From UBA6115 sp050953005 (GTDB taxonomy: Bacteria > Bacillota > Clostridia > Christensenellales > Aristaeellaceae): a stretch of 64,000 nucleotides of DNA. Shown in pieces: positions 44,736-52,186 of this stretch; position 1 is the first letter of the stretch, and the number at the start of each line of letters is the position of its first letter. The notes below the pieces were generated by a model. The model made no database searches. It had not been told where the DNA came from and was given only the letters and a program-made list of their open reading frames with translations. The stretch lies in NCBI GenBank assembly GCA_050953005.1, contig JBMNLV010000005.1, forward strand, positions 62,001-126,000, given 5' to 3'. A program made the position numbers and the translations under genes.

Positions 44736-44768
44736 GCGTAAAACTTAAAAATACAGCAAGTTTTGCGC
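44736..44768. repeat. Palindrome downstream of the DUF4143 gene
   Basis: GCGTAAAACTT (44736-44746) and AAGTTTTGCGC (44758-44768), 11-bp arms with one G-T mismatch. It shares the CGTAAAACTT arm with the promoter palindrome at 43450, so the gene is flanked by the same motif. No T-run for a terminator. A second copy lies in the duplication at 49787-49819. Confidence 0.6.
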
Positions 44769-44848
44769 ACAGGATGATTTGTGCACTACCGATAATTAAA
44801 AACAGATTGAAGTAGATAAATTTATGAATTATTGGAGAAAAGACGAAA

Positions 44849-45064
44849 GTGAAAGTTCTAGACATTGTTGGAAAAAACTATTTTGGTAAGTGGGATGAAA
44901 CCAGAACTTCTTGTAGGGGTATAGTTATGGATGGAGAGAGGATTCTGCTTTCATATGAAACAAAAAAAGATATTTTTTCAAAGCATAATTCATATGAAGG
45001 TATAGATGAAATGCGCAGGGGGATGTATTTGAGAGAATATACAGCATTGATGGAATTGATATAA
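44849..45064 (+). pseudogene. Nudix hydrolase with internal deletion (copy 1)
   Basis: 71 residues from GTG. The N-terminus (LDIVGKNYFGKWDETRTSCR, ILLSYETKKD) matches the start of Nudix hydrolases, and the C-terminus (HNSYEGIDEMRRGMYLREYT) matches their end, but the middle with the Nudix box GxnEx7REUxEEx is missing. The reading frame is kept across the deletion. An identical protein is encoded at 49900-50115. It cannot be an active hydrolase. Confidence 0.7.
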
Positions 45065-45139
45065 TGCAGGTAATATTGTTTAGAACTTTATTAAATTAGA
45101 GAGATAAATCTCAATTTGTTGGATTGAAAAATACCGATC

Positions 45140-45350
45140 TGTTGTATCTGAACTTAAGAAGACCCCTGATGTCAAGTAAATGCTACAGATTAAAAAGGTT
45201 GATTTTAAGCGGTTTTATAAGTTATAAAATGTACAAAAACAGCGTTTTAACCACGACTTCTTCTCAGGGGAGGATGTCAAAATAATGCTAAAGGGGAAAA
45301 ACGCTGTAATCAAAAGGGTTTCAGAGCTTCCACAAAGTACGAAATTCAAA
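45140..45350 (+). repeat. Dispersed repeat cassette, copy 2
   Basis: The most diverged copy. It keeps CCCCTGATGTCAA, GACTTCTTCTCAGGGGAGGA and ATAATGCTAAAGGGGAAAAA. Starting at ATG 45286 it encodes MLKGKNAVIKRVSELPQSTK then FKNCGVA, stop: a 27-codon frame with a GGGGAGG ribosome site. It lies just upstream of the AlbA-type regulator. Confidence 0.72.
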
Positions 45351-45386
45351 AATTGCGGTGTTGCTTAGAGTTACTTTAGGATTAAC

Positions 45387-45437
45387 GACACCGATTTTGG
45401 CACCGATATTGATTATTTGGCACCGATAGAATATAAT
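45387..45437 (+). promoter_or_regulatory. Promoter of the AlbA-type regulator with GGCACCGAT repeats
   Basis: TTGATT (45409-45414), 17-bp spacer, TATAAT (45432-45437). The nonamer GGCACCGAT occurs at 45399-45407 and 45419-45427 (within the spacer), with a variant GACACCGAT at 45387-45395. The same nonamer recurs in the gene's 3' part at about 46569 and 46581, and inverted at about 46553. Likely operator sites for autoregulation. Confidence 0.6.
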
Positions 45438-45459
45438 CATATCTGAGGAGGCGCAGAAA

Positions 45460-46806
45460 ATGAATCAATATATTGAGTCGGAAACCGTTGAATTGAAAGC
45501 CAAGTATACAGATACATTCGTACGAGAACTTGTCTCTTTTTTAAACGCTGAGGGAGGCATTATATACATTGGGATTCAAAACGACGGAACCGTAATCGGT
45601 GTTGATAATATAGATAACACATTAAAAAGTATTTCCGATTGTATCACAGACCAAATTGAACCGAGTCCACGAGGAGAAGTGATTAGCGAGATTATACATG
45701 AAGAAAACCGGTCAATTATAGCTGTTAATGTTAAAAAGGGAATTAAACCGCTCTATTGTATCAAGAAATACGGCTTTTCTTCAAAAGGCTGTCTTGTACG
45801 GATAGGGACGACATGCAAGGAAATGTCATCTGAGGAAATTCAGTTCCGCTATAAATCTCAATTTATAAATGAAGATTATATGCTGTTAGCGCCATCGAAA
45901 TATGCGCCTCTTTCGTTTAATATGATGAAAATCTTGCTTACGAGCCGTGGATTTCATGTAAATGAAAATTCGTTTGAGGCATCATTTAATCTAAAAAGAA
46001 AAGATGGTACATATAATCTGCTGGCGGAAATTTTGGCTGACCAAAACATGTTGCCGTTAATATTTGTAAAGTTCGCCGGAATAAATAAGGCTTCGATTTC
46101 CCACAGAAGCGATTATGGCGGGCAGAGTTTACTGCTTGGATACCAAAAGATGAAAGACAGGCTGATTGCCGAAAATATATGTAAAACTGATACTACAGTT
46201 CGCCCGAGAATAGATGAATATCTTTATGATATAGACTGTGCTAACGAGGCACTTGTAAATATGTTCGTTCATAACGATTGGACAATCACGGAACCGCAAG
46301 TATCCTTTTATTCGGATCGCATAGTCTTTACATCACACGGCGGAATTCCGCATGGAATGACTGAAGAAGAATTCTATAGCGGCGTGAGCCGTCCGCGAAA
46401 TGCTGTGTTGATGCGGGTATTTTTAAACCTTGGAATTGTTGAACACACCGGGCATGGGATACCGATGATTGTTGAAAAATACGGTAGGGAAGCTTTTGAT
46501 ATCCATCAGAACTATATAGATGTCACGCTGCCTTTTAATCAGGCTGTTTTGGCATCGGTGCCACAGATTGGCACCGATGATGGCACCGATGATAAAGGTA
46601 TCCGTTTGAACGAGGATTTGTCTGATACTGAGAAAAAGCTCATCCTGGAGTTAATCAAAAATCCAAAATACACATATAATCAGTTGGCATCGGAGATTGG
46701 AATTTCACGAAGGACTGTTTCACGAACTGTGTCATCGCTCGTTGAAAAGAAATATATTGAAAGAATCGGTAATCACAAGTCCGGATTCTGGAAGATAATT
46801 CGTTGA
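45460..46806 (+). CDS. AlbA_2/Schlafen-type DNA-binding protein with HATPase and winged-helix domains
   Basis: 448 residues. The N-terminal AlbA_2 domain has ESETVELKAKYTDTFVREL and FLNAEGGIIYIGIQNDG. A C-terminal HATPase_c_4-like part has NEALVNMFVHNDW, SHGGIPHGMT and NLGIVEHTGHGIPMI. A short acidic linker (IGTDDGTDDKG) leads to a winged helix (YNQLASEIGISRRTVSRTVS). Such RecG-like/AlbA proteins are common in accessory regions and are thought to be regulators or defence-linked. ATG follows TGAGGAGGCG. Nonamer repeats in its promoter suggest autoregulation. Confidence 0.85.
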   Translation: MNQYIESETVELKAKYTDTFVRELVSFLNAEGGIIYIGIQNDGTVIGVDNIDNTLKSISDCITDQIEPSPRGEVISEIIHEENRSIIAVNVKKGIKPLYCIKKYGFSSKGCLVRIGTTCKEMSSEEIQFRYKSQFINEDYMLLAPSKYAPLSFNMMKILLTSRGFHVNENSFEASFNLKRKDGTYNLLAEILADQNMLPLIFVKFAGINKASISHRSDYGGQSLLLGYQKMKDRLIAENICKTDTTVRPRIDEYLYDIDCANEALVNMFVHNDWTITEPQVSFYSDRIVFTSHGGIPHGMTEEEFYSGVSRPRNAVLMRVFLNLGIVEHTGHGIPMIVEKYGREAFDIHQNYIDVTLPFNQAVLASVPQIGTDDGTDDKGIRLNEDLSDTEKKLILELIKNPKYTYNQLASEIGISRRTVSRTVSSLVEKKYIERIGNHKSGFWKIIR

Positions 46807-46867
46807 TTTTATGAAGATGTATTTATAAAATTTAATTTGTTGTGTATGAGTTTGTGAGGATAGGCGA

Positions 46868-47107
46868 ATGTTCGAAAATGTTAATTTTACAAATATGTGT
46901 ATGGTGTATGATGATGACAAAGTACTTGTTATAGACAGAAAAAAGAAGGATTGGCCGGGGATTACATTTCCCGGTGGTCATGTTGAGCTTGGCGAGTCGT
47001 TTACTGACGCTGTCATTCGAGAAATTAAAGAGGAAACAGGGCTCGCTATATATGCTCCTCAGTTATGTGGGATAAAAGACTGGTGCGAGAATGGTAAAAG
47101 GTACGTA
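46868..47107 (+). pseudogene. Nudix hydrolase, 5' part, interrupted by an IS
   Basis: Codons 1-80 of a Nudix hydrolase (8-oxo-dGTPase-like). The Nudix box is complete: GGHVELGESFTDAVIREIKE followed by ETG. The frame ends at AGG TAC GTA, where the IS enters, and continues in register at 48743. The restored protein would be 147 residues, normal for the family. The box remains, but the C-terminal strand and helix are cut off and replaced by a few IS-encoded codons (SPE, stop). Confidence 0.9.
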
Positions 47108-48736
47108 GTGTCTCCTGAATAACCAACAATTCAGCCACACAGGCACGCCAACGGTACCGGCGTGTCTGTTTTTGTGCTTTCCGACCGGCGAAATAGCGCT
47201 GCCAAAAAGAGCCAAATGTAGAGCCTCAGCCGCCTGAACAGGTTCCGGGTCAGGATGGCGGCATGAATGTCCACCTCGCTGGTGTGTTTCTGCCGCATCA
47301 TCACCAGATCAAGCCCATATCGGCGCTTGCAAACACCGATACATCCCTCAATATGACTCCGCTCTCCTGACTCCTGTCGCTCCAGTGCCAGCGCTTCCTC
47401 ATACACCTGTCGGTCTTTGGGTGGTCGTCCCAGTTTGGGACCATTCAACCGGATGCCACGCTCCCTGCACCAGGTGAGATTCTCCCTCGTTCGGTAGATC
47501 CTGTCTACCAATCCCCGCTCCGGATAGTGGCCCGTTTGCTCCTTGTATCGCTCCATCGAAGCCATCAGTGTTTTGCTTTCGTTGAAGGCATCCCACGAGA
47601 TTTCCTCAATCCTCGCATAGCCATCGCTCAGGCTCAGCGCCACCTTCGCACCGAACTCCACCGGCACCGCCGCCTTGCCCCGAACAATCGGTCGCACCCA
47701 GGGCTGGTGCAGGCTTACAATCCGGTCATCCACCCGGTGCGTATTGCTGTCATACATCTCCTGCTGCTGCGCGTACAGCAGCTGGATCACTGCCATGCGC
47801 TCCAGCTCCTTTGCGCTCAGCGCGTCCGGATATTTGCTCAGGATGGCTTCCAGATACCCGAGGTTCCGTTTGACATAGCCCAGCTGCTGACGAATCGCTT
47901 TGCGAATCTTCTTGCGCGTTGGTTTCCGGTCCCGGGCAAACCGCAGCCAGTCCCGCCTGGCCAGGTTCCGGTAGGTTCTGGGCTTATTACCTTCCGTAGC
48001 GCCTGCCTTGTGCGCTGTATCAATCATCCCTTCCAGCAGCTCCCGCCCTTCGTTGAGCAGCGAAGCATCGGTGGGAAAACGGATGTTCTGCGGAACACAG
48101 GTCGCGTCCAGGATCAGCGTCCCTCGCTTGACCGGGCCTCCTCCCTCACTGTCAGCGTCATCATGATTGTCGTCATCGGAACCAGGCTCCTTTTCTGCTT
48201 TCACCTTTTTACGGCCAATCACATAGTCATTCAACTCTGACAACATCTCCGGCGTGATCCGCTCCCGAAACCACGTCATCACGCTGGGGTCAAAGGGCCT
48301 GGCGTTGGTATATTCCGCAAACCCCAGGAAGTACTGCAGATAGGGGTTCTCCCGGATCTCTTCCACCGTGTCCTCATCTGAAAAACCATAGCGCTTCTTG
48401 ATAATCAAAGAGCCGATGGCCATCCGGGCCGACTTTGCCGGCTTCCCCTCCCGGGGGTTGCTAAACAGTGCAGCATACCGCTCCTCAAAGACTTCCCAAG
48501 GGATGAGCTCCGACATCCTTACCCATCTGTTCTCGGAATTCAGCCTGACGCCACCAAACAGCGTCGCGTCTTCAAAAAAGGTCGCCTGGCGTGCTTTTTT
48601 CTCGTACATACCGTTTCATCTCCAGTTCAAGTGCAAGGGTTTTGCGTGCTTTCTGCAATTATCCTTGCACACATGATACCAGAAAATGGCCGGAAGATGT
48701 TGATTTGTCTTGTGTTTGGAGTTGTTCAGCAGACAC
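47108..48736 (-). mobile_element. Insertion sequence (IS5/IS1182-like) in a Nudix gene
   Basis: 1629 bp, flanked by a 6-bp direct repeat TACGTA (47102-47107 and 48737-48742), itself a palindrome. Terminal inverted repeats read GTGTCTCCTGAA at the left and GTGTCTGCTGAA at the right (reverse strand). Removing the element plus one TACGTA restores an uninterrupted Nudix frame, which proves the insertion site to the base. One transposase gene fills it. Confidence 0.93.
47131..48609 (-). CDS. IS5/IS1182-type DDE transposase
   Basis: 492 residues. DUF772-type N-terminal domain (SARMAIGSLIIKKRYGFSDE, ENPYLQYFLGF), then a DDE nuclease: DATCVPQNIRFPTDASLLNE carries the first Asp, GLVDRIYRTRENLTW the second, and the Glu lies in the SGERSHIEGCIGVCKRRYGL region. 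An acidic spacer (PGSDDDNHDDADSEGG) sits before the first Asp. Full length, apparently intact. Higher GC than the genes around it, so it may come from the host backbone or elsewhere. Confidence 0.92.
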   Translation of the reverse strand: MYEKKARQATFFEDATLFGGVRLNSENRWVRMSELIPWEVFEERYAALFSNPREGKPAKSARMAIGSLIIKKRYGFSDEDTVEEIRENPYLQYFLGFAEYTNARPFDPSVMTWFRERITPEMLSELNDYVIGRKKVKAEKEPGSDDDNHDDADSEGGGPVKRGTLILDATCVPQNIRFPTDASLLNEGRELLEGMIDTAHKAGATEGNKPRTYRNLARRDWLRFARDRKPTRKKIRKAIRQQLGYVKRNLGYLEAILSKYPDALSAKELERMAVIQLLYAQQQEMYDSNTHRVDDRIVSLHQPWVRPIVRGKAAVPVEFGAKVALSLSDGYARIEEISWDAFNESKTLMASMERYKEQTGHYPERGLVDRIYRTRENLTWCRERGIRLNGPKLGRPPKDRQVYEEALALERQESGERSHIEGCIGVCKRRYGLDLVMMRQKHTSEVDIHAAILTRNLFRRLRLYIWLFLAALFRRSESTKTDTPVPLACLCG

Positions 48737-48742
48737 TACGTA

Positions 48743-48946
48743 GTATTTTTCTATAAGACAAATCGCTTTGAAGGGACGTTACAATCATCGCGGGAAGGAG
48801 AGGTTTGGTGGGAAGACCTCGACAATCTTTCGAATCTTAATCTATCACTTGACATGAAGGATATGGTTAAAGTTTTTATAGACGATAGCCTAAGTGAATT
48901 TTTTTATCGAAAAGAAGGTGATAAGTGGGTTTACGATTTAAAGTAG
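48743..48946 (+). pseudogene. Nudix hydrolase, 3' part after the IS
   Basis: Codons 81-147 of the interrupted Nudix gene, in register after TACGTA: VFFYKTNRFEGTLQSSREGE, WWEDLDNLSNLNL and a YRKEGDKWVYDLK end. Without the first half it has no start or active site. Together with 46868-47107 it gives a typical 147-residue enzyme. Confidence 0.9.
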
Positions 48947-48973
48947 ATTATTTCCGTGCTCGCCACAGGTTCA

Positions 48974-49129
48974 ATGGTATGGTTTGCGAGAATCACAGAA
49001 TGGGGATTTATAGATTTTGAAGTAGACAAATATTTAGATGATTTATATAAGACACAAGAGATTTTAGAAAGAGACGGAATAATCCAAGGAAACATCCATA
49101 GATTTTATATGGTGGCGAGAAAATGTTAG
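48974..49129 (+). pseudogene. Short C-terminal remnant, possibly of a methyltransferase
   Basis: 51 codons reading MVWFARITEWGFIDFEVDKY, then DLYKTQEILERDGIIQG and NIHRFYMVARKC, stop. The HRFYxVARK ending resembles class I SAM-dependent methyltransferases, but the assignment is tentative. No ribosome site; truncated at the N-terminus. Confidence 0.35.
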
Positions 49130-49138
49130 ATTTTGTTT

Positions 49139-49290
49139 TGTTATACCTGAACTTAAGAAAGCCCCTGATGTCAAACAAATGCTACACATAGAAAAGCTTG
49201 ATTTCACGGAGTTTTATGACTGCAAAAACAACTAAAAACAGCATTTTATTTATGACTTCTTCTCGGGGGAGTATGTCATAATAATGCTAA
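49139..49290 (+). repeat. Dispersed repeat cassette, copy 3 (truncated)
   Basis: Close to copy 1 (roughly 95% by eye over 130 bp). The frame VIPELKKAPDVKQMLHIEKL, DFTEFYDCKNN, stop is better preserved here than in the other copies. It breaks off at ATAATGCTAA, where it joins the duplicated DUF4143 segment through the shared bases TAA. Confidence 0.75.
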
Positions 49291-49297
49291 TGAGACT

Positions 49298-49777
49298 GTG
49301 AGTCGTTATCTTAATCACATAGCGGATGCTTTTCTTTTTTACAAAGTAGAACGCTATGATCTCAAAGGAAGAGCCTATCTCAAAACACAAAATAAGTATT
49401 ATGCCTGTGATATGGGCCTTCGCAATGCGCTTATACAGTACCGTCAGCTTGAAGTTTCTCGTGCTATAGAAAACATCGTCTATTTGGAACTCATAAGGCG
49501 GGGTTATATCGTTGATATAGGAAAAAACAGGAATGAAGAAATTGATTTTGTTGCAAGAGATGCAGGAGGACGAAAAAACTATATTCAGGTCACTTACAGT
49601 ATAGAGAATCCGGGTGTAAAAGAGAGAGAACTTTCCTCTTTCCGCGGTTTGGATGACGGTTATAAAAAGATACTCATAACAATGGACAGGACGCCATTTT
49701 CAAACCTCGAAAAAGGCTATCGTCTGTTGACGATTTTAGATTTTTTGGAAAATGATGATCCTATCGAGAATGTATAA
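49298..49777 (+). pseudogene. 3' fragment of the DUF4143 ATPase gene
   Basis: The last 159 codons of the 43506 gene, differing at one residue (DDS to DDP near the end). The P-loop and Walker B are missing. A GTG at 49298 opens the frame but has no ribosome site. It includes the DUF4143 nuclease-like core, so a stray domain product is conceivable but unlikely. Confidence 0.85.
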
Positions 49778-49899
49778 GACGGTTATGCGTAAAACTTAAA
49801 AATACAGCAAGTTTTGCGCACAGGATGATTTGTGCACTACCGATAATTAAAAACAGATTGAAGTAGATAAATTTATGAATTATTGGAGAAAAGACGAAA

Positions 49900-50115
49900 G
49901 TGAAAGTTCTAGACATTGTTGGAAAAAACTATTTTGGTAAGTGGGATGAAACCAGAACTTCTTGTAGGGGTATAGTTATGGATGGAGAGAGGATTCTGCT
50001 TTCATATGAAACAAAAAAAGATATTTTTTCAAAGCATAATTCATATGAAGGTATAGATGAAATGCGCAGGGGGATGTATTTGAGAGAATATACAGCATTG
50101 ATGGAATTGATATAA
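49900..50115 (+). pseudogene. Nudix hydrolase with internal deletion (copy 2)
   Basis: Protein identical to 44849-45064 and within the duplicated segment. Same GTG start, same loss of the Nudix box. Its upstream palindrome (49787-49819) is copied too. Confidence 0.7.
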
Positions 50116-50122
50116 TGCAGGT

Positions 50123-50434
50123 GTTTTGATTAGATGATAAACCTGAAGGAACTATCAACCCTATATCACTTTCCCGGAGGCCGTTATTTGTTATAAACTG
50201 TTGCTCAATAATTGTTCTCTTGTTTTTGCCCTTATCAGTGCCGGGATACCCACTGGATGTTAATAATAAGAGTCGGCACTTAAGGGTGAGCAAACCATGA
50301 TAAATGCTTTATTTTCAAGGGTTTCACAGGTATTTAATAACATCCTATGAGTTTTGAGGGAAAGTAAGGGAAATATTGAATTCAAATTTCAGTTTATAGA
50401 GCAGTTAAACAAATCCAAAGTTGGAGGGAATATA
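50123..50434. other. Gene-free stretch between the duplication and the HIT fragment
   Basis: No convincing gene. An inverted repeat AGTGCCG (50237-50243) and CGGCACT (50274-50280) could form a large loop. AT-rich. Confidence 0.4.
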
Positions 50435-50566
50435 GTGAAAAGATGCGAATGGTGTAATCTATCTGAAGAGGACAAGAAGTATTTATTGTCAGATACCAAG
50501 TATTGGACTGTTTACCTTGCGGATGAACAAGATTATATCGGACGGTGTATTATAGACAATATGTAA
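50435..50566 (+). pseudogene. HIT-family protein, N-terminal fragment cut by the IS110-type element
   Basis: GTG 50435 follows GGAGGG. The product MKRCEWCNLSEEDKKYLLSD, then YWTVYLADEQDYIGRCII, matches the start of HIT-like nucleotide hydrolases (Cys pair, LADxQDYxGRC). The frame ends within the left end of the IS (IIDNM, stop). The rest, including the HxHxH active site, is not found on the other side of the element. Confidence 0.7.
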
Positions 50567-50660
50567 TGCCCCCGGGATTTGTAGAAACGAGGATTCACCT
50601 GTAAGATGAGTATGAAACTACTATCCACAGGGGTTACCACATACAAATAGGAGGCATTAC

Positions 50661-51785
50661 ATGAAACATTATAGCACGCTTTACGTAGGAATGGATGTTC
50701 ATCGGAACAGTTTTACTTTGGCACATTTTGCTTTGGATATGAAACAGCCGACAGGCATCGTCCAGACAGACAATGATTACCGCCGAATCGTTGCCTATGT
50801 GCACCGTCTCAGGGAGAAGTATGGGCAGGAAACGCGGATCGTCTGCGGATATGAGGCAGGATGTCTGGGATACACGCTGTACCATCAGTTAACCAAAGCG
50901 AAGATTGAATGCATCATTCTGGCGCCCACCACGCTGCCGTCCCCGCGCGGCGGGAAGCGGGTCAAGACCGACGGACGCGATGCCGCAAATATCGCGCAAT
51001 GCCTGGCATACGGAACTTACAGCCCCGTTCATGTTCCCAGCGCCGGGGATGAGCAAGTCAAGGAATTCATCCGAATGCGCAATGACCATTGCCAGATGCT
51101 CAAGAAGCTCAAACAGCAAATCCTGTCCTTTTGTCTGCGGCATGGATACCTGTACAGTGGGACGCGAAGCAACTGGACGCAGGCGCATATGAAATGGCTG
51201 GATGCTTTGCAACCGGAAGGACTGCTGGGGGATACGCTGGAAGAATACCTGACCAGTTTTCGGTATCATCAAAACAAGCTGGAACGATTAGACAGACGCA
51301 TTGAGGAGATCAGCAGGGAAGAAAGGTATCGGGAACCGGTTGGTCGGCTTTGCTGTCTGCTAGGCGTGAAACCCCTGACTGCGCTGTCCGTAGTGTCGGA
51401 GGTGAGCGATATGCATCGGTTTTCTACGGCGGAAAAGTTTGCGTCTTACCTGGGACTGGTTCCCTGCGAACATTCAAGCGGGAACAGTGTGCGGCGAGGG
51501 GGCATTACCAAAGCGGGCAATGTGCATGTGCGCGCCTTGCTGACGGAGGCGGCGCAAAGCTACACGCGGGGAAAAGTCGGTTACAAATCATCGGCTCTGA
51601 AAAAGCGGCAAAGCGGACAGAGCGAAACGGTGATAGCCTATGCGGACAGAGCCAATGAACGGCTGAGAAGGAGGTACTATCAAATGACCTTACAGAACGG
51701 GAAGCGGGGCAATGTGGCGAAAACAGCCATCGCGCGGGAATTGGCCTGTTTTATGTGGGGACTATTGACCGATCATGTGGCATAG
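50661..51785 (+). CDS. IS110-family transposase (DEDD recombinase)
   Basis: 374 residues. The N-terminal RuvC-like DEDD domain has YVGMDVHRNSFTLAHF (first Asp), GYEAGCLGYTLYHQL (Glu) and KTDGRDAANIAQCL (two Asps). The C-terminal Transposase_20 domain has LLGVKPLTALSVVSEV and GLVPCEHSSGNSVRRGGI, the region of the catalytic Ser. Full length with a strong AGGAGG site. IS110 recombinases are guided by an RNA encoded in the element's own non-coding end. Confidence 0.93.
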   Translation: MKHYSTLYVGMDVHRNSFTLAHFALDMKQPTGIVQTDNDYRRIVAYVHRLREKYGQETRIVCGYEAGCLGYTLYHQLTKAKIECIILAPTTLPSPRGGKRVKTDGRDAANIAQCLAYGTYSPVHVPSAGDEQVKEFIRMRNDHCQMLKKLKQQILSFCLRHGYLYSGTRSNWTQAHMKWLDALQPEGLLGDTLEEYLTSFRYHQNKLERLDRRIEEISREERYREPVGRLCCLLGVKPLTALSVVSEVSDMHRFSTAEKFASYLGLVPCEHSSGNSVRRGGITKAGNVHVRALLTEAAQSYTRGKVGYKSSALKKRQSGQSETVIAYADRANERLRRRYYQMTLQNGKRGNVAKTAIARELACFMWGLLTDHVA

Positions 51786-52153
51786 AGTGTAGTACCACAG
51801 CCCGTGAACGCAAGTCAAGGCTGCTTCGCACCGCTGACGCGGCAAGGCCTTGACAGCATCCACAGGCTGAGGTAACGGTCACACAAGAGGATGCAGGGCA
51901 TCCTCCGCGCCAAACGGCGCTACAACCACTGCTGAACAAAAAGCAGGAAGACCAACAACGGTCGGGTGATCTGCGGTAATACTATGGCGGCACCTATGTG
52001 ATCCCCGAAATCAGAGCGCAGCGCCCACGGCGAACCATTGACCTGCGGTATCCAATCCGCGTATATCAGAATGGCCAAGGCCGGATTTGAATGAAAGGGC
52101 TTCTATACTTTTTGTTGAATAATCTCATCACGGATCATTCCCCCCTTGACAAA
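51786..52153 (+). ncRNA. IS110-type 3' non-coding region, candidate guide (seek/bridge) RNA
   Basis: About 370 bp without a gene between the transposase stop and the right inverted repeat. It is structured: GTCAAGGC (51814-51821) pairs with GCCTTGAC (51847-51854), and CCCCTT-GACA-AAGGGG closes the region near 52143-52158. In IS1111-type elements the guide RNA is encoded at this end, in the long non-coding part. The exact RNA limits and the target-binding loops are not resolved. Confidence 0.45.
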
Positions 52154-52186
52154 GGGGCATTACATATCAGTATAAACATTGTAGGA

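Larger units (their letters stand above)
44237..45071 (+). repeat. 835-bp duplicated segment, copy 1
   Basis: Repeated at 49288-50122 with a constant offset of 5051 bp. I found two base differences (CGCTATC/CGTTATC near 44251; GATTCT/GATCCT near 44708). It spans the 3' 40% of the DUF4143 gene, its downstream palindrome and the small Nudix-derived frame, and ends sharply after ATAATGCAGGT. Confidence 0.92.
49288..50122 (+). repeat. 835-bp duplicated segment, copy 2
   Basis: Near-identical to 44237-45071 (two differences found). Its left junction is inside repeat cassette 3; its right junction is abrupt after ATAATGCAGGT. The much higher identity than the 95% of the adjoining cassette means the two parts have different histories. 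Confidence 0.92.
50561..52165 (+). mobile_element. IS110/IS1111-type insertion element beside the CRISPR array
   Basis: About 1.6 kb. Inverted repeats ATGTAATGCCCC (50561-50572) and GGGGCATTACAT (52154-52165) mark the ends; true termini may lie a few bases outside, as IS1111 members have subterminal repeats. The 10-mer GGCATTACAT also occurs at the transposase start (50653-50662). No target duplication is evident, as expected for IS110. The 3' non-coding part is long (about 370 bp). The right end is 21 bp from the first CRISPR repeat. Confidence 0.8.

Noticed and set aside
44736..44768. Terminator for the second DUF4143 gene
   Set aside because: The inverted repeat is AT-rich with no following T-run and resembles the promoter palindrome; an operator or element border fits better.
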